Origin: an uncultured Sutterella sp.
GTDB lineage: Bacteria; Pseudomonadota; Gammaproteobacteria; Burkholderiales; Burkholderiaceae_F
NCBI GenBank assembly: GCA_905201055.1
Contig: CAJKMT010000038.1
Coordinates: 1-17,647 of the forward strand
Reading direction: 5' to 3'
DNA length: 17,647 nt
Under the pieces are notes generated by a model. The model did no database searches, was not told the DNA's origin, and saw only the letters and a list, made by a program, of their open reading frames with translations. Position numbers and translations under genes: made by a program. This document shows, in pieces, positions 1-6,865 of this stretch. Each line of letters starts with the position of its first letter. Within the stretch, counting starts at the first letter, position 1.

Positions 1-60
1 GAACGCTTGCGCGTCGGCAGTTTTCAAGACTGCTGCATTCAACCACTCTGCCACCCTTCC
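1..60 (-). tRNA. tRNA-Ser(UGA), 3' part outside the window
   Basis: On the minus strand the gene begins at position 60 with GGAAGGGTGG and a D-arm CAGAGTGGTTGAATG. The anticodon arm is GCAGT-CTTGAAA-ACTGC, giving anticodon UGA, and the start of the long class II variable arm follows. The T-arm and acceptor 3' strand lie beyond the left edge. Its first 25 bases are identical to those of the tRNA-Ser(GGA) at 561 on the other strand. A good sigma70-type promoter lies upstream. Confidence 0.93.
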
Positions 61-78
61 GAACGGTGGGAAGTCGCT

Positions 79-107
79 ATTTTAACGAAAGCTTTTAAGG
101 ACCTCAA
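79..107 (-). promoter_or_regulatory. promoter of tRNA-Ser(UGA)
   Basis: Read on the minus strand, a -35 box TTGAGG (102-107) is separated by 17 bases from a -10 box TAAAAT (79-84). The -10 box lies 18 bases upstream of the tRNA 5' end. The same TAAAAT -10 is seen before the tRNA-Arg and tRNA-Gly genes in this window, which supports the call. Confidence 0.65.
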
Positions 108-126
108 GATTTTGAGTAAAAATCTT
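106..126. repeat. 8-bp perfect inverted repeat between tRNA-Ser and thioredoxin
   Basis: AAGATTTT (106-113) and AAAATCTT (119-126) form perfect arms around five bases. The left arm touches the -35 box of the divergent tRNA promoter, and the right arm lies 22 bases upstream of the thioredoxin Shine-Dalgarno. It could be an operator or only an AT-rich chance palindrome; no regulator can be assigned. Confidence 0.4.
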
Positions 127-160
127 TTATTATTAGGAAATTATTTAAGGAGAAAATCCC

Positions 161-490
161 ATGGTTTATGAAATTACTCCCGATCAAGTTCAAGACACAA
201 TCAAGGCTCACAGCCTGTGCATGGTGAATTTCGGAGCTGAATGGTGCATTGACTGCCGCCGTGCAGCACCCTTTTATAAAAAGTTTTCTGAAGAATTCAC
301 AGACGTTTATTTCACTCATGTCAATGTCGGCGATCATGACGGAGAATTGCGTGAAGAGCTCAGAGGTCTTTACAACATCGGTCACATTCCGACAATGATC
401 TTCTACAAAGACGGCAAAGAAATTGACCGTATTGTTGAAGTTCAGACGCCGGGCGAACTCAAAAAATTCATCGAGCGCTGCAAGGCATAA
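161..490 (+). CDS. thioredoxin-family protein with WCIDC active site
   Basis: A 109-residue single thioredoxin fold, the length of a free cytoplasmic thioredoxin, with no signal peptide. The redox motif is W28-C29-I30-D31-C32, followed by AAPF (P37 matches the helix proline), and the cis-proline is in GHIPTM (P77). It departs from classical thioredoxin in three places: the CGPC dipeptide is Ile-Asp, the buried acid that activates thioredoxin (Asp26 in E. coli) is Asn23 here, and Trp28 of E. coli is Gly25. It should be a dithiol-disulfide oxidoreductase with an altered redox potential or a dedicated partner; this is an inference. The start is decided by AAGGAGA at 148-154 before ATG. It stands alone between two tRNA-Ser genes, apparently as a monocistron. 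Confidence 0.9.
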   Translation: MVYEITPDQVQDTIKAHSLCMVNFGAEWCIDCRRAAPFYKKFSEEFTDVYFTHVNVGDHDGELREELRGLYNIGHIPTMIFYKDGKEIDRIVEVQTPGELKKFIERCKA

Positions 491-508
491 ACTTTTTTCG
501 TCATGGGC

Positions 509-536
509 TTGAAATTTACGAAATCCCCAGTATAAT
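509..536 (+). promoter_or_regulatory. promoter of tRNA-Ser(GGA)
   Basis: TTGAAA (509-514), 16 bases, then a perfect TATAAT (531-536), 24 bases upstream of the tRNA 5' end. The distance suits a short 5' leader removed by RNase P. Confidence 0.75.
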
Positions 537-560
537 TTCGAGCCTACGACACATCACCAC

Positions 561-650
561 GGAAGGGTGGCAGAGTGGTTGAATGTACCGCCCTGGAAAG
601 GCGGCGTACGGTTATCCGTACCGAGGGTTCGAATCCCTCCCCTTCCGCCA
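561..650 (+). tRNA. tRNA-Ser(GGA)
   Basis: A 90-nt class II tRNA with encoded CCA. Acceptor GGAAGGG pairs with CCCTTCC, followed by discriminator G and CCA at 648-650. The anticodon arm is CCGCC-CTGGAAA-GGCGG with anticodon GGA. The long variable arm contains TACGG-TTAT-CCGTA, and the T-loop is GGTTCGAATCC. It has its own promoter and terminator, so it is an independent unit. Confidence 0.97.
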
Positions 651-659
651 GAATATCGT

Positions 660-692
660 CCCATGCAGTTTTAAACGGCATGGGATTTTTTG
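660..692 (+). terminator. rho-independent terminator of tRNA-Ser(GGA)
   Basis: CCCATGC (660-666) pairs with GCATGGG (678-684) around an 11-base loop and is followed by a T-rich tail. It sits 10 bases after the tRNA. Confidence 0.85.
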
Positions 693-723
693 TTTCCCCT
701 CAGTAAAAAAACTCATTTTTCCC

Positions 724-752
724 TTGTCTGTCAGCAAAGAAGAGAATAAGAT
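724..752 (+). promoter_or_regulatory. candidate promoter of yddG
   Basis: TTGTCT (724-729), 17 bases, then TAAGAT (747-752); each box matches the sigma70 consensus at four of six positions. It would start transcription near 759, about 40 bases before the yddG start. The left arm of a 10-bp inverted repeat overlaps its -35 region. Confidence 0.4.
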
Positions 753-785
753 GATTTTCCCTTTCTCATTTGGTATTGCTGACAG
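728..785. repeat. 10-bp inverted repeat upstream of yddG
   Basis: CTGTCAGCAA (728-737) and TTGCTGACAG (776-785) are perfect inverted copies 38 bases apart. A nested shorter pair, GAGAA (742-746) and TTCTC (763-767), lies inside. The right arm ends six bases before the GAGG ribosome binding site of yddG (791-794). Because the left arm overlaps the candidate -35 box, a pair of operator half-sites is as plausible as an RNA stem. Confidence 0.6.
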
Positions 786-799
786 TTTAAGAGGTCAAC

Positions 800-1708
800 A
801 TGCTGAGCCCAAAATCAACCGCCGGAGCCACCTTGATCGGCTTAATCGCCCCCTTTATGTGGGGTGCCAGCGTTTCTTTGGTGAGAACCATCGCTGAGAA
901 CTTCGGTATCGCCCAAGGACAGTGTCTTTTGTATATCGTAGCGGCCACGGCTTTGTTTTTTCTGATCGGTCTGCCGAAATTCGACCGCATTCCCTGGCAA
1001 TACAAAACCATCGGCTTGGCCACCGCAAACCTCTCAAGCATTACCTTTTGTCTGTCGCTCTACTTTTCTGACGGCGGCACTCAAACCATGGAAGTCGGTA
1101 TGGTCAACTATCTTTGGCCTACGCTCACAATTATTTTTGCCATTATTTTTAACGGTCAAAAAGCCCGCTGGTGGATTGCGCCGGGAGCAGTGCTGAGCTT
1201 TTGCGGAATCTACTGGATTTTAGGAAACGGCCACGTCAATATTGAAGCGTTCATTGAACACATCCAAATCAATCCGCTAAGTTATTTTCTGGCTTTGATG
1301 GCGGCTTTGACCTGGGCAGGTTTTTCGTCGATGACCAGAACCTGGTCAAAAGGCGAAAATATGAGCACTGTCGTATTTTTGTTTGACATCATGATTTTCG
1401 GCTGCTTCTGGGCGATAGGTATCGGCGGCAGTCCGGAAATCACCGTCTTCGGCGTTCTCAGTGTGATTTTAGGCGGTGTGGCTATGGGCGTCGCTTATGC
1501 CTCATGGACTCATGGAATGAGTTACGGCAATATCACTGTGCTTGCCATTGCCTCCTATTTCACTCCGGTTCTGTCTTGTCTATTTGCATCGGTTTGGATC
1601 GGCGCGGAACTGACCGCCTCATTCTGGCAAGGGGTAGCTTTGGTGGTGAGCGGTTCGCTTATTTGTTGGCACGCCACCCGAAGCCCATCGCTAAAGAGAA
1701 ATGATTGA
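800..1708 (+). CDS. yddG: aromatic amino acid exporter, YddG type (EamA/DMT superfamily)
   Basis: A 302-residue protein of about ten hydrophobic segments, matching the two tandem EamA halves of drug/metabolite transporters. Family signatures recognisable from E. coli YddG are EVGMVNYLWP (98-107) followed by LTIIFAIIFNGQK (109-121), NPLSYFLA (158-165), GNITVLAIASYFTPVLS (243-259), and SFWQG (274-278) with GSLICWHATR near the C-terminus. The likely role is export of phenylalanine, tyrosine and tryptophan or their analogues across the inner membrane; the substrate range is inferred from the family. ATG is preceded by GAGG with a 5-base spacer. The stop codon overlaps the start of a small membrane protein gene (ATGATTGA), suggesting translational coupling. 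Confidence 0.9.
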   Translation: MLSPKSTAGATLIGLIAPFMWGASVSLVRTIAENFGIAQGQCLLYIVAATALFFLIGLPKFDRIPWQYKTIGLATANLSSITFCLSLYFSDGGTQTMEVGMVNYLWPTLTIIFAIIFNGQKARWWIAPGAVLSFCGIYWILGNGHVNIEAFIEHIQINPLSYFLALMAALTWAGFSSMTRTWSKGENMSTVVFLFDIMIFGCFWAIGIGGSPEITVFGVLSVILGGVAMGVAYASWTHGMSYGNITVLAIASYFTPVLSCLFASVWIGAELTASFWQGVALVVSGSLICWHATRSPSLKRND

Positions 1709-1865
1709 AAAGGATCCCAAGAAAAAACAGGATTTGAAGGAGCCGATGTCTTTTGCAGAAGGCATCGGCCGAATGCTTGCGATCATTATGCTCCTGCTCA
1801 GGGCTCTGGCAATCGGTGTGATCTGTTATTTTCTCTACCGATTTATTGAGCCCTTGCTGCACTAA
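1701..1865 (+). CDS. small single-span membrane protein, unknown function
   Basis: A 54-codon ORF starting with ATG inside the end of yddG; the two genes share eight bases. The product begins MIEKDPKKKQDLKEP, a charged, lysine-rich segment, followed by a hydrophobic stretch from about residue 25 to 47 (AIIMLLLRALAIGVICYFLY) and a short tail ending PLLH. The layout predicts one transmembrane helix with the basic N-terminus in the cytoplasm. Start-stop overlap with yddG points to co-translation and possibly a role as an accessory subunit of the exporter, which is an inference. Its stop codon directly abuts the stop codon of the convergent copA. I do not recognise a family. A purine-rich AAAGAG precedes the start. 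Confidence 0.6.
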   Translation: MIEKDPKKKQDLKEPMSFAEGIGRMLAIIMLLLRALAIGVICYFLYRFIEPLLH

Positions 1866-4115
1866 TCATTTAAAGAAACGCAAACGAAGCGCATTGAGCA
1901 CAACCGAGGTGGATGAGAGAGCCATCGCCGTGCCCCCGATCATGGGAGAGAGCATCGGTCCGCCCCAGAGAACGTGTAATAGCCCCATCGCCACGGGAAT
2001 CCCCAAAATGTTGTAGCCGAAAGCCCAACCGAGATTTTCGTAGATATTTCGCAAAGCCGCTTTCGATAAGCGAAGAGCCGTCAGAACCGATTCAAGACCG
2101 TGGCGCATGAGAATGACGTCTCCCGCCTGAGCACTCACATCGACGCCGTCTGCCACGGCGAAACCCACATCAGCCTGGGCTAACGCCGGAGCATCATTTA
2201 ACCCATCCCCCACCATCGCCACTTTCAGCCCTTTGGCTTGAAGCTCTTCGATGATCTGTGCTTTATCCTGAGGCAGCGCTTCACCGTAGACCTCGTCGAT
2301 CCCCAATTCATCGGCGATTTTTTGAGCCGTATGCTTATTGTCACCGCTGATCATCAGCGTGCGAATGCCCAACTGACGCAAAGACTTAAGCACGCGGTTG
2401 GATTCCGGTCTTACCGTGTCGGCAATACCGATCACTGCAGCCAATACGCCGTTAACAGAGAGTAAGAGCGGCGTTCTGGCTAAAGCGGTCATGCGTGCCA
2501 AAATATCTTTTGCGACGGCGATATCGACCCCCTGCTGCATCATCAGCGACGCGTTACCCAAGGCGACATTTTTAGCTCCGACCGTGCCGGTTAATCCCAA
2601 ACCCGGCAATACCGTCGGCTGAACAGAAACAACCTCTCGAGTATTTGCCGCCAACAGTGCTTTGGCAATCGGGTGTTCAGAACGCGCTTCAAGACTTGCG
2701 GCAAGGCTAAGCACCTCGTCTTTGGTGAAATTGCCCAAAGTCACCGTTTCAAGCACTTTAGGCTGCCCCAATGTGAGGGTGCCCGTCTTATCAAAAGCGA
2801 TCACGTCAACTTTGCCCGCCATTTCAAGCGCGACCGCATTTTTGATCAAAACGCCCAACTGAGCCCCTCGGGCGGTTGCCACCATGATGGAAGTCGGCGT
2901 AGCCAGTCCCATCGCGCAGGGGCAGGCAATGACCAAAACAGAGATCATGGCTTTAACAGCTAGCGAAATCGGCTCTTCAGAGAAAATCGCCCAGGCGCAA
3001 AAAGTCAGCACTGACAAGGCCATCACGGTCGGGACAAAATAAAAGCTCACGCGGTCGGCAAGCGCCGCCACCGGTGCCTTGGAGCTTTGCGCGCTGCGAA
3101 CAAGGCGGATGATATTAGCGAGCGTCGTGTCATTGCCCAAGTGCGTAATTTCAACGATAAGCGGATGTGTGCCGTTTAAACTGCCCGCAATCACATTGCT
3201 GTCCAGTTTGACAGCCACCGGAATGGATTCACCGGTCAATAACGATTGGTCAACTTCACTGGCGCCTTCCAAAACCTTTCCGTCAACGGGAATTCGTTCT
3301 CCGGGCTGAACCAGCACACGGTCACCGACGTTAAGCGCCGACAGACTCACCACTTCGGTTTTCTCACCGTCATATTTTCTCGCCGTTTGAGGCACAAGAC
3401 GCATCAGTGAGCCGATCGCGTCCCCTGCCTTTCTCTTTGACTTTGCCTCCATGTACTGACCGATTGAAATCATCGCAATCAACACACCGCAGGATTCAAA
3501 ATAAAGATTCATGGCGTAAGAGGCGTCGCCACTGATGATCATCACCGTAGAAAATAATGAATAGGCAAAGGCTGCGCCCGTGCCGACAGCCACAAGACTG
3601 TCCATGTTCGGACCGCCCTGAATCAGGTTGCTGAAGCCGTCACGGTAAAAATGTCTCCCCAAATACATAATGGGCAGAACCAAAATCAGTTGCAAAAGCG
3701 CAAAAAGAATCGGATTATTTTCAGGACTGACCACTGAGGGCAACGGCAGTCCGATCATGTGCCCCATTGAAACGTAAAGCAGAAAGAGCGCCAAAAGCAC
3801 CATCGGCGGCAGCGATTTAAACTGATTCTTTAAAGCTTCTTGAGACTGCTCGTTTTCCTTTTGCCACTCTTTGACCAAATCTTTGCTTTCGGAGAGTTTG
3901 GCGCCGAAATTCAGTTTTTCAATTCGGGCAATAACGGTTTTCAGGCCCTCATCTTTGGAAATGCCGTCTTTCAAAATAACCTGAGCGCGATTGGTCGGCA
4001 AACTGACACTGATTTTCTCCACTTCCTGAAGTTTCCCGACAACACGTTCGATTCTTGAAGAACAAGCGGCGCAGTGCATGCCTGTAATCGCAAGTTCAAA
4101 TCTGGCTTTGGACAT
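1866..4115 (-). CDS. copA: Cu(I)-exporting P1B-type ATPase CopA
   Basis: A 749-residue heavy-metal ATPase that pumps Cu(I) from the cytoplasm across the inner membrane. One N-terminal HMA domain (about 1-75) carries GMHCAAC (C15, C18). Membrane segments begin near residue 103. The actuator loop has TGES (294-297); the ion site has CPC (398-400). The phosphorylation site is DKTGT (D442), the P1B HP dipeptide is at 481-482, and the hinge is GDGLND (636-641). The last helices contain YN (701-702) and MALSS (731-735), the residues that define Cu(I)-specific P1B-1 pumps. ATG is preceded by AAGGAG with a 5-base spacer. It is divergent from the UvrA-like gene and controlled by a MerR-type operator. 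The 3' end abuts the small membrane protein gene with no visible terminator. Confidence 0.97.
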   Translation of the reverse strand: MSKARFELAITGMHCAACSSRIERVVGKLQEVEKISVSLPTNRAQVILKDGISKDEGLKTVIARIEKLNFGAKLSESKDLVKEWQKENEQSQEALKNQFKSLPPMVLLALFLLYVSMGHMIGLPLPSVVSPENNPILFALLQLILVLPIMYLGRHFYRDGFSNLIQGGPNMDSLVAVGTGAAFAYSLFSTVMIISGDASYAMNLYFESCGVLIAMISIGQYMEAKSKRKAGDAIGSLMRLVPQTARKYDGEKTEVVSLSALNVGDRVLVQPGERIPVDGKVLEGASEVDQSLLTGESIPVAVKLDSNVIAGSLNGTHPLIVEITHLGNDTTLANIIRLVRSAQSSKAPVAALADRVSFYFVPTVMALSVLTFCAWAIFSEEPISLAVKAMISVLVIACPCAMGLATPTSIMVATARGAQLGVLIKNAVALEMAGKVDVIAFDKTGTLTLGQPKVLETVTLGNFTKDEVLSLAASLEARSEHPIAKALLAANTREVVSVQPTVLPGLGLTGTVGAKNVALGNASLMMQQGVDIAVAKDILARMTALARTPLLLSVNGVLAAVIGIADTVRPESNRVLKSLRQLGIRTLMISGDNKHTAQKIADELGIDEVYGEALPQDKAQIIEELQAKGLKVAMVGDGLNDAPALAQADVGFAVADGVDVSAQAGDVILMRHGLESVLTALRLSKAALRNIYENLGWAFGYNILGIPVAMGLLHVLWGGPMLSPMIGGTAMALSSTSVVLNALRLRFFK

Positions 4116-4139
4116 AACAACTCCTTAACTGTTGCCGCC

Positions 4140-4170
4140 ACTTTATACCCTAAAGTAGCTATAGGGTCAA
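4140..4170 (-). promoter_or_regulatory. MerR-type metal-responsive promoter/operator of copA
   Basis: Read on the minus strand: -35 TTGACC (4165-4170), then a dyad with arms ACCCTATAG and CTTTAGGGT around CTA (4147-4167; eight of nine arm positions pair). A -10 TAAAGT (4140-4145) gives the long 19-base spacing typical of MerR-family activated promoters; an alternative TATAAA (4142-4147) gives 17. The dyad resembles known CadR/PbrR/CueR operators. A closely similar element precedes copZ. The regulator is not encoded in this window. Confidence 0.75.
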
Positions 4171-4181
4171 AATGTTAAAAA

Positions 4182-4210
4182 TCAACATGACGAAGCGGCT
4201 GACATACAAT
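4182..4210 (+). promoter_or_regulatory. candidate promoter of the UvrA-like gene
   Basis: TCAACA (4182-4187), 17 bases, then TACAAT (4205-4210); four and five of six consensus matches. It lies 12 bases beyond the copA -35 box, so the two divergent promoters are back to back. The leader to the ATG at 4242 would be about 25 bases. Confidence 0.45.
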
Positions 4211-4241
4211 TAGGAGAACAGCTCAGTGGTGAGGATTGACC

Positions 4242-6767
4242 ATGCCCGAAACGAAAAACTCAGCGACCCCGGCAGTGATAAAAGTCAGAGGTGCCCGAGT
4301 CCATAATCTTAAAAATATCGATGTCGATATTCCTTTAGGAAAATTAGTGGGCATAGCCGGCGTATCGGGTTCCGGAAAATCCTCTTTGGCTTTGGGCGTG
4401 CTGTATGCCGAAGGGTCGAGGCGTTATCTTGAAGCGCTTTCAGCCTATACACGACGCCGCATGACGCAGGCTGCCGAAGCAAAAATCGACAACATTGAAA
4501 ATATCCCTGCGGCTCTTGCCCTGCATCAAAGACCTGCGGTTCCCGGAATACGCAGCACTTTCGGCACTTCCACTGAATTGTTGAACAGTCTGAGGCTGAT
4601 GTATTCACGTCTGGGAAGCCACGTCTGTCCTAACGGTCATCTTGTGCCTCCCGGTGCGGAGACTGCCAGAGGCAAAAACATTACCTGCCCGATTTGCGGT
4701 GTCACTTTCGCACCGCCCAGCGCTGAAAGCTTTTCTTTTAACAGCGAAGGCGCATGTCCGCACTGCTCGGGCACTGGCCTTGTCCAGACGGTTGACGAAT
4801 CCACTTTGGTGCCCGATGAGTCTCTTTCTATTGATCAGGGAGCGGTTGCCCCCTGGAACTCTCTGATGTGGTCATTGATGACGGATGTGTGCCGAGCCAT
4901 GGGGGTCCGAACTGACGTGCCTTTTTCGGAACTCACCGCCAAGGAACGCGACATCGTATTTCATGGCCCGGCAATCAAAAAGCACATCATCTACAAAGCC
5001 AAAAGCAGCAATCAGTCTGCCGAACTTGATTTCACGTATTTCAATGCGGTCTACACCGTAGAAAATGCCCTTGCAAAGGTCAAGGATGAAAAGGGTATGA
5101 AGCGGGTTGAGAAGTTTTTAAAACAGGATATCTGCCCGCACTGCCACGGCACCCGACTAAACGAAAGAGCGCGTTCAACTTTGCTTTGCGGACTAGATCT
5201 GCCGACTGCCTGCTGCATGACTTTGGATGAATTGGTGAAGTGGGTGAAGACGATTCCCGGCCAAATGCCTCAAATTCTTAGCGAAATGGCGCAAAGCATC
5301 ACTGCGCAGTTTCTCAATACGGCCCAAAGGCTTTTGGAATTGGGGCTCGGTTATTTGACACTGGATCGCGCAAGCAGCACCCTGTCAACGGGCGAGCGTC
5401 AGCGAGTGCAATTAGCCAGAGCGGTAAGAAACAGAACAACGGGTGTGTTGTATGTTTTGGATGAGCCTTCCATCGGACTGCATCCGAGTAACGTCGACGG
5501 TCTTTTGTCTGTTGTCGATGATCTTACTCATCACGGAAATTCAGTTGTTCTGGTCGATCACGATCCGCGAGTTTTACGGGCTGCAGACTGGTTGATTGAA
5601 ATGGGACCGGGCGCCGGTGAATACGGCGGTAAAGTAATTTCAAGCGGTACAGTTGAAGAAACGATTAAAAATTCGGATTCACTCATCGGGCGTTTTCTTT
5701 CAGAAGCAAAAGCGCCGGCCCTTCGAGCGCGAGCGGAAAAATCAAAACTTTTTGAAAAAGGCTCCATATCTTTGAGCACCGACTCAATCCATACCGTTAA
5801 ACCGCTTGAATTAAATATTCCCAAGGGACGTCTTATTGCGGTGACCGGCGTATCGGGTTCCGGCAAAACCACTCTGGTGTTAGAAAGCCTGGTCCCCGCC
5901 TTAACTGCACTAATTAACCAAACATCTCTGCCCGAACATATCAAAAGTATTGAAGCCTGCGGCATACAACGCGTCAATGTCATTGACGCGACTCCAATCG
6001 GAACCAACATCCGATCAACTGTGGCGACTTACAGCGGCGTTTTGGATGAACTGCGGCGTATTTTCAGTGCAACACAAGAGGCTAAGGAAAAAGGCTATAA
6101 AGCCGGTGATTTTTCATACAACACCGGAGCCCTTCGTTGTCCGGGCTGCGACGGCACCGGTCAGATCACAATGGATATTCAGTTTCTGCCTGACGTGGAA
6201 ATTACCTGCCCGGATTGTGCAGGCTCGCGCTATTCAAAAGAGGCGCAGCAAATTCGCTATTTCCCCAAAAACGGCCCCTCGTCTTCAAAAGGCATCACTC
6301 TGCCTGAATTGATGTCCTGCACAGTCAAACAGGCCTTGGAGATCATGGGAGGCGTCAAAAAAGTACGGGACAAACTGCAGGTACTTAATGACTTGGGACT
6401 TGGCTACCTCACTTTAGGAGAGGCGACGCCTGCTTTGTCAGGAGGAGAAGCTCAGCGGCTGAAAATCGCCTCTGAAATGGGCAAGTCGCAGGAAGATGCC
6501 GTTTTTGTTTTCGATGAACCCACCATCGGACTACATCCGCTTGACATTGAGGTTTTAATGAAAGTTTTCCAAACCCTGATTGATTTAGGAGCCACAGTAG
6601 TTGTCATTGAACACGACCTGGATTTCATTGCCAATGCCGACTGCATTGTCGACATGGGGCCGGGCGGAGGAGACTCTGGCGGACGGATCGTTGCTGTCGG
6701 AACACCTGAAGACATTACCGCCAATCCCCACAGCGCAACCGGCCGATACTTAAAACCTCTGCTTTAA
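4242..6767 (+). CDS. UvrA-like ABC ATPase lacking the UvrB-binding domain (class III/UvrA2 type)
   Basis: About 841 residues, roughly 100 shorter than canonical UvrA (about 940). Positions are counted from the TTG two codons upstream of the ATG. It has two ABC modules: Walker A at 42-50 (GVSGSGKSS) and 538-546 (GVSGSGKTT), signatures LSTGERQR (383-390) and LSGGEAQR (734-741), and Walker B ending DEP at 409-411 and 760-762. Zinc modules are C151/C154 with C174/C177, and C635/C638 with C658/C661. Between CPNGH (131) and CPIC (151) only about 16 residues remain where canonical UvrA has the UvrB-binding domain. It probably cannot load UvrB in standard excision repair. Relatives include DrrC-like drug-resistance proteins. 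ATG 4242 is preferred because GAGG lies seven bases upstream, and the in-frame TGA at 4230 leaves only TTG 4236 as an alternative. No terminator separates it from copZ. Confidence 0.88.
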   Translation: MPETKNSATPAVIKVRGARVHNLKNIDVDIPLGKLVGIAGVSGSGKSSLALGVLYAEGSRRYLEALSAYTRRRMTQAAEAKIDNIENIPAALALHQRPAVPGIRSTFGTSTELLNSLRLMYSRLGSHVCPNGHLVPPGAETARGKNITCPICGVTFAPPSAESFSFNSEGACPHCSGTGLVQTVDESTLVPDESLSIDQGAVAPWNSLMWSLMTDVCRAMGVRTDVPFSELTAKERDIVFHGPAIKKHIIYKAKSSNQSAELDFTYFNAVYTVENALAKVKDEKGMKRVEKFLKQDICPHCHGTRLNERARSTLLCGLDLPTACCMTLDELVKWVKTIPGQMPQILSEMAQSITAQFLNTAQRLLELGLGYLTLDRASSTLSTGERQRVQLARAVRNRTTGVLYVLDEPSIGLHPSNVDGLLSVVDDLTHHGNSVVLVDHDPRVLRAADWLIEMGPGAGEYGGKVISSGTVEETIKNSDSLIGRFLSEAKAPALRARAEKSKLFEKGSISLSTDSIHTVKPLELNIPKGRLIAVTGVSGSGKTTLVLESLVPALTALINQTSLPEHIKSIEACGIQRVNVIDATPIGTNIRSTVATYSGVLDELRRIFSATQEAKEKGYKAGDFSYNTGALRCPGCDGTGQITMDIQFLPDVEITCPDCAGSRYSKEAQQIRYFPKNGPSSSKGITLPELMSCTVKQALEIMGGVKKVRDKLQVLNDLGLGYLTLGEATPALSGGEAQRLKIASEMGKSQEDAVFVFDEPTIGLHPLDIEVLMKVFQTLIDLGATVVVIEHDLDFIANADCIVDMGPGGGDSGGRIVAVGTPEDITANPHSATGRYLKPLL

Positions 6768-6789
6768 CCTAAAAAATTGAATTTACCTC

Positions 6790-6820
6790 TTGACCATACA
6801 GCAACTTCAGGGTTGATCAT
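6790..6820 (+). promoter_or_regulatory. MerR-type metal-responsive promoter/operator of copZ
   Basis: -35 TTGACC (6790-6795) and a -10 GATCAT (6815-6820) at 19 bases, with dyad arms ACCATACAG and CTTCAGGGT around CAA (6793-6813). Aligned with the copA element, the right arm matches at eight of nine positions, the left at seven of nine, and the -35 box is identical. This supports control of both genes by the same copper-sensing regulator. Confidence 0.7.
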
Positions 6821-6865
6821 TAGACAGTATTTACGTAACTTGCAATTTTTGTTTTGGAGAAAAAA

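Noticed and set aside
583..897. Plus-strand ORF of 104 codons
   Set aside because: It begins inside tRNA-Ser(GGA), crosses the terminator and ends inside yddG; not a plausible gene.
5558..6010. Minus-strand ORF of 150 codons within the UvrA-like gene
   Set aside because: Antisense to the linker and second Walker A of the UvrA-like protein; no start signals.
6854..6865. TTG start for copZ adding MEKK
   Set aside because: It would include the GGAGA ribosome binding site within the coding sequence; ATG 6866 fits the family N-terminus.
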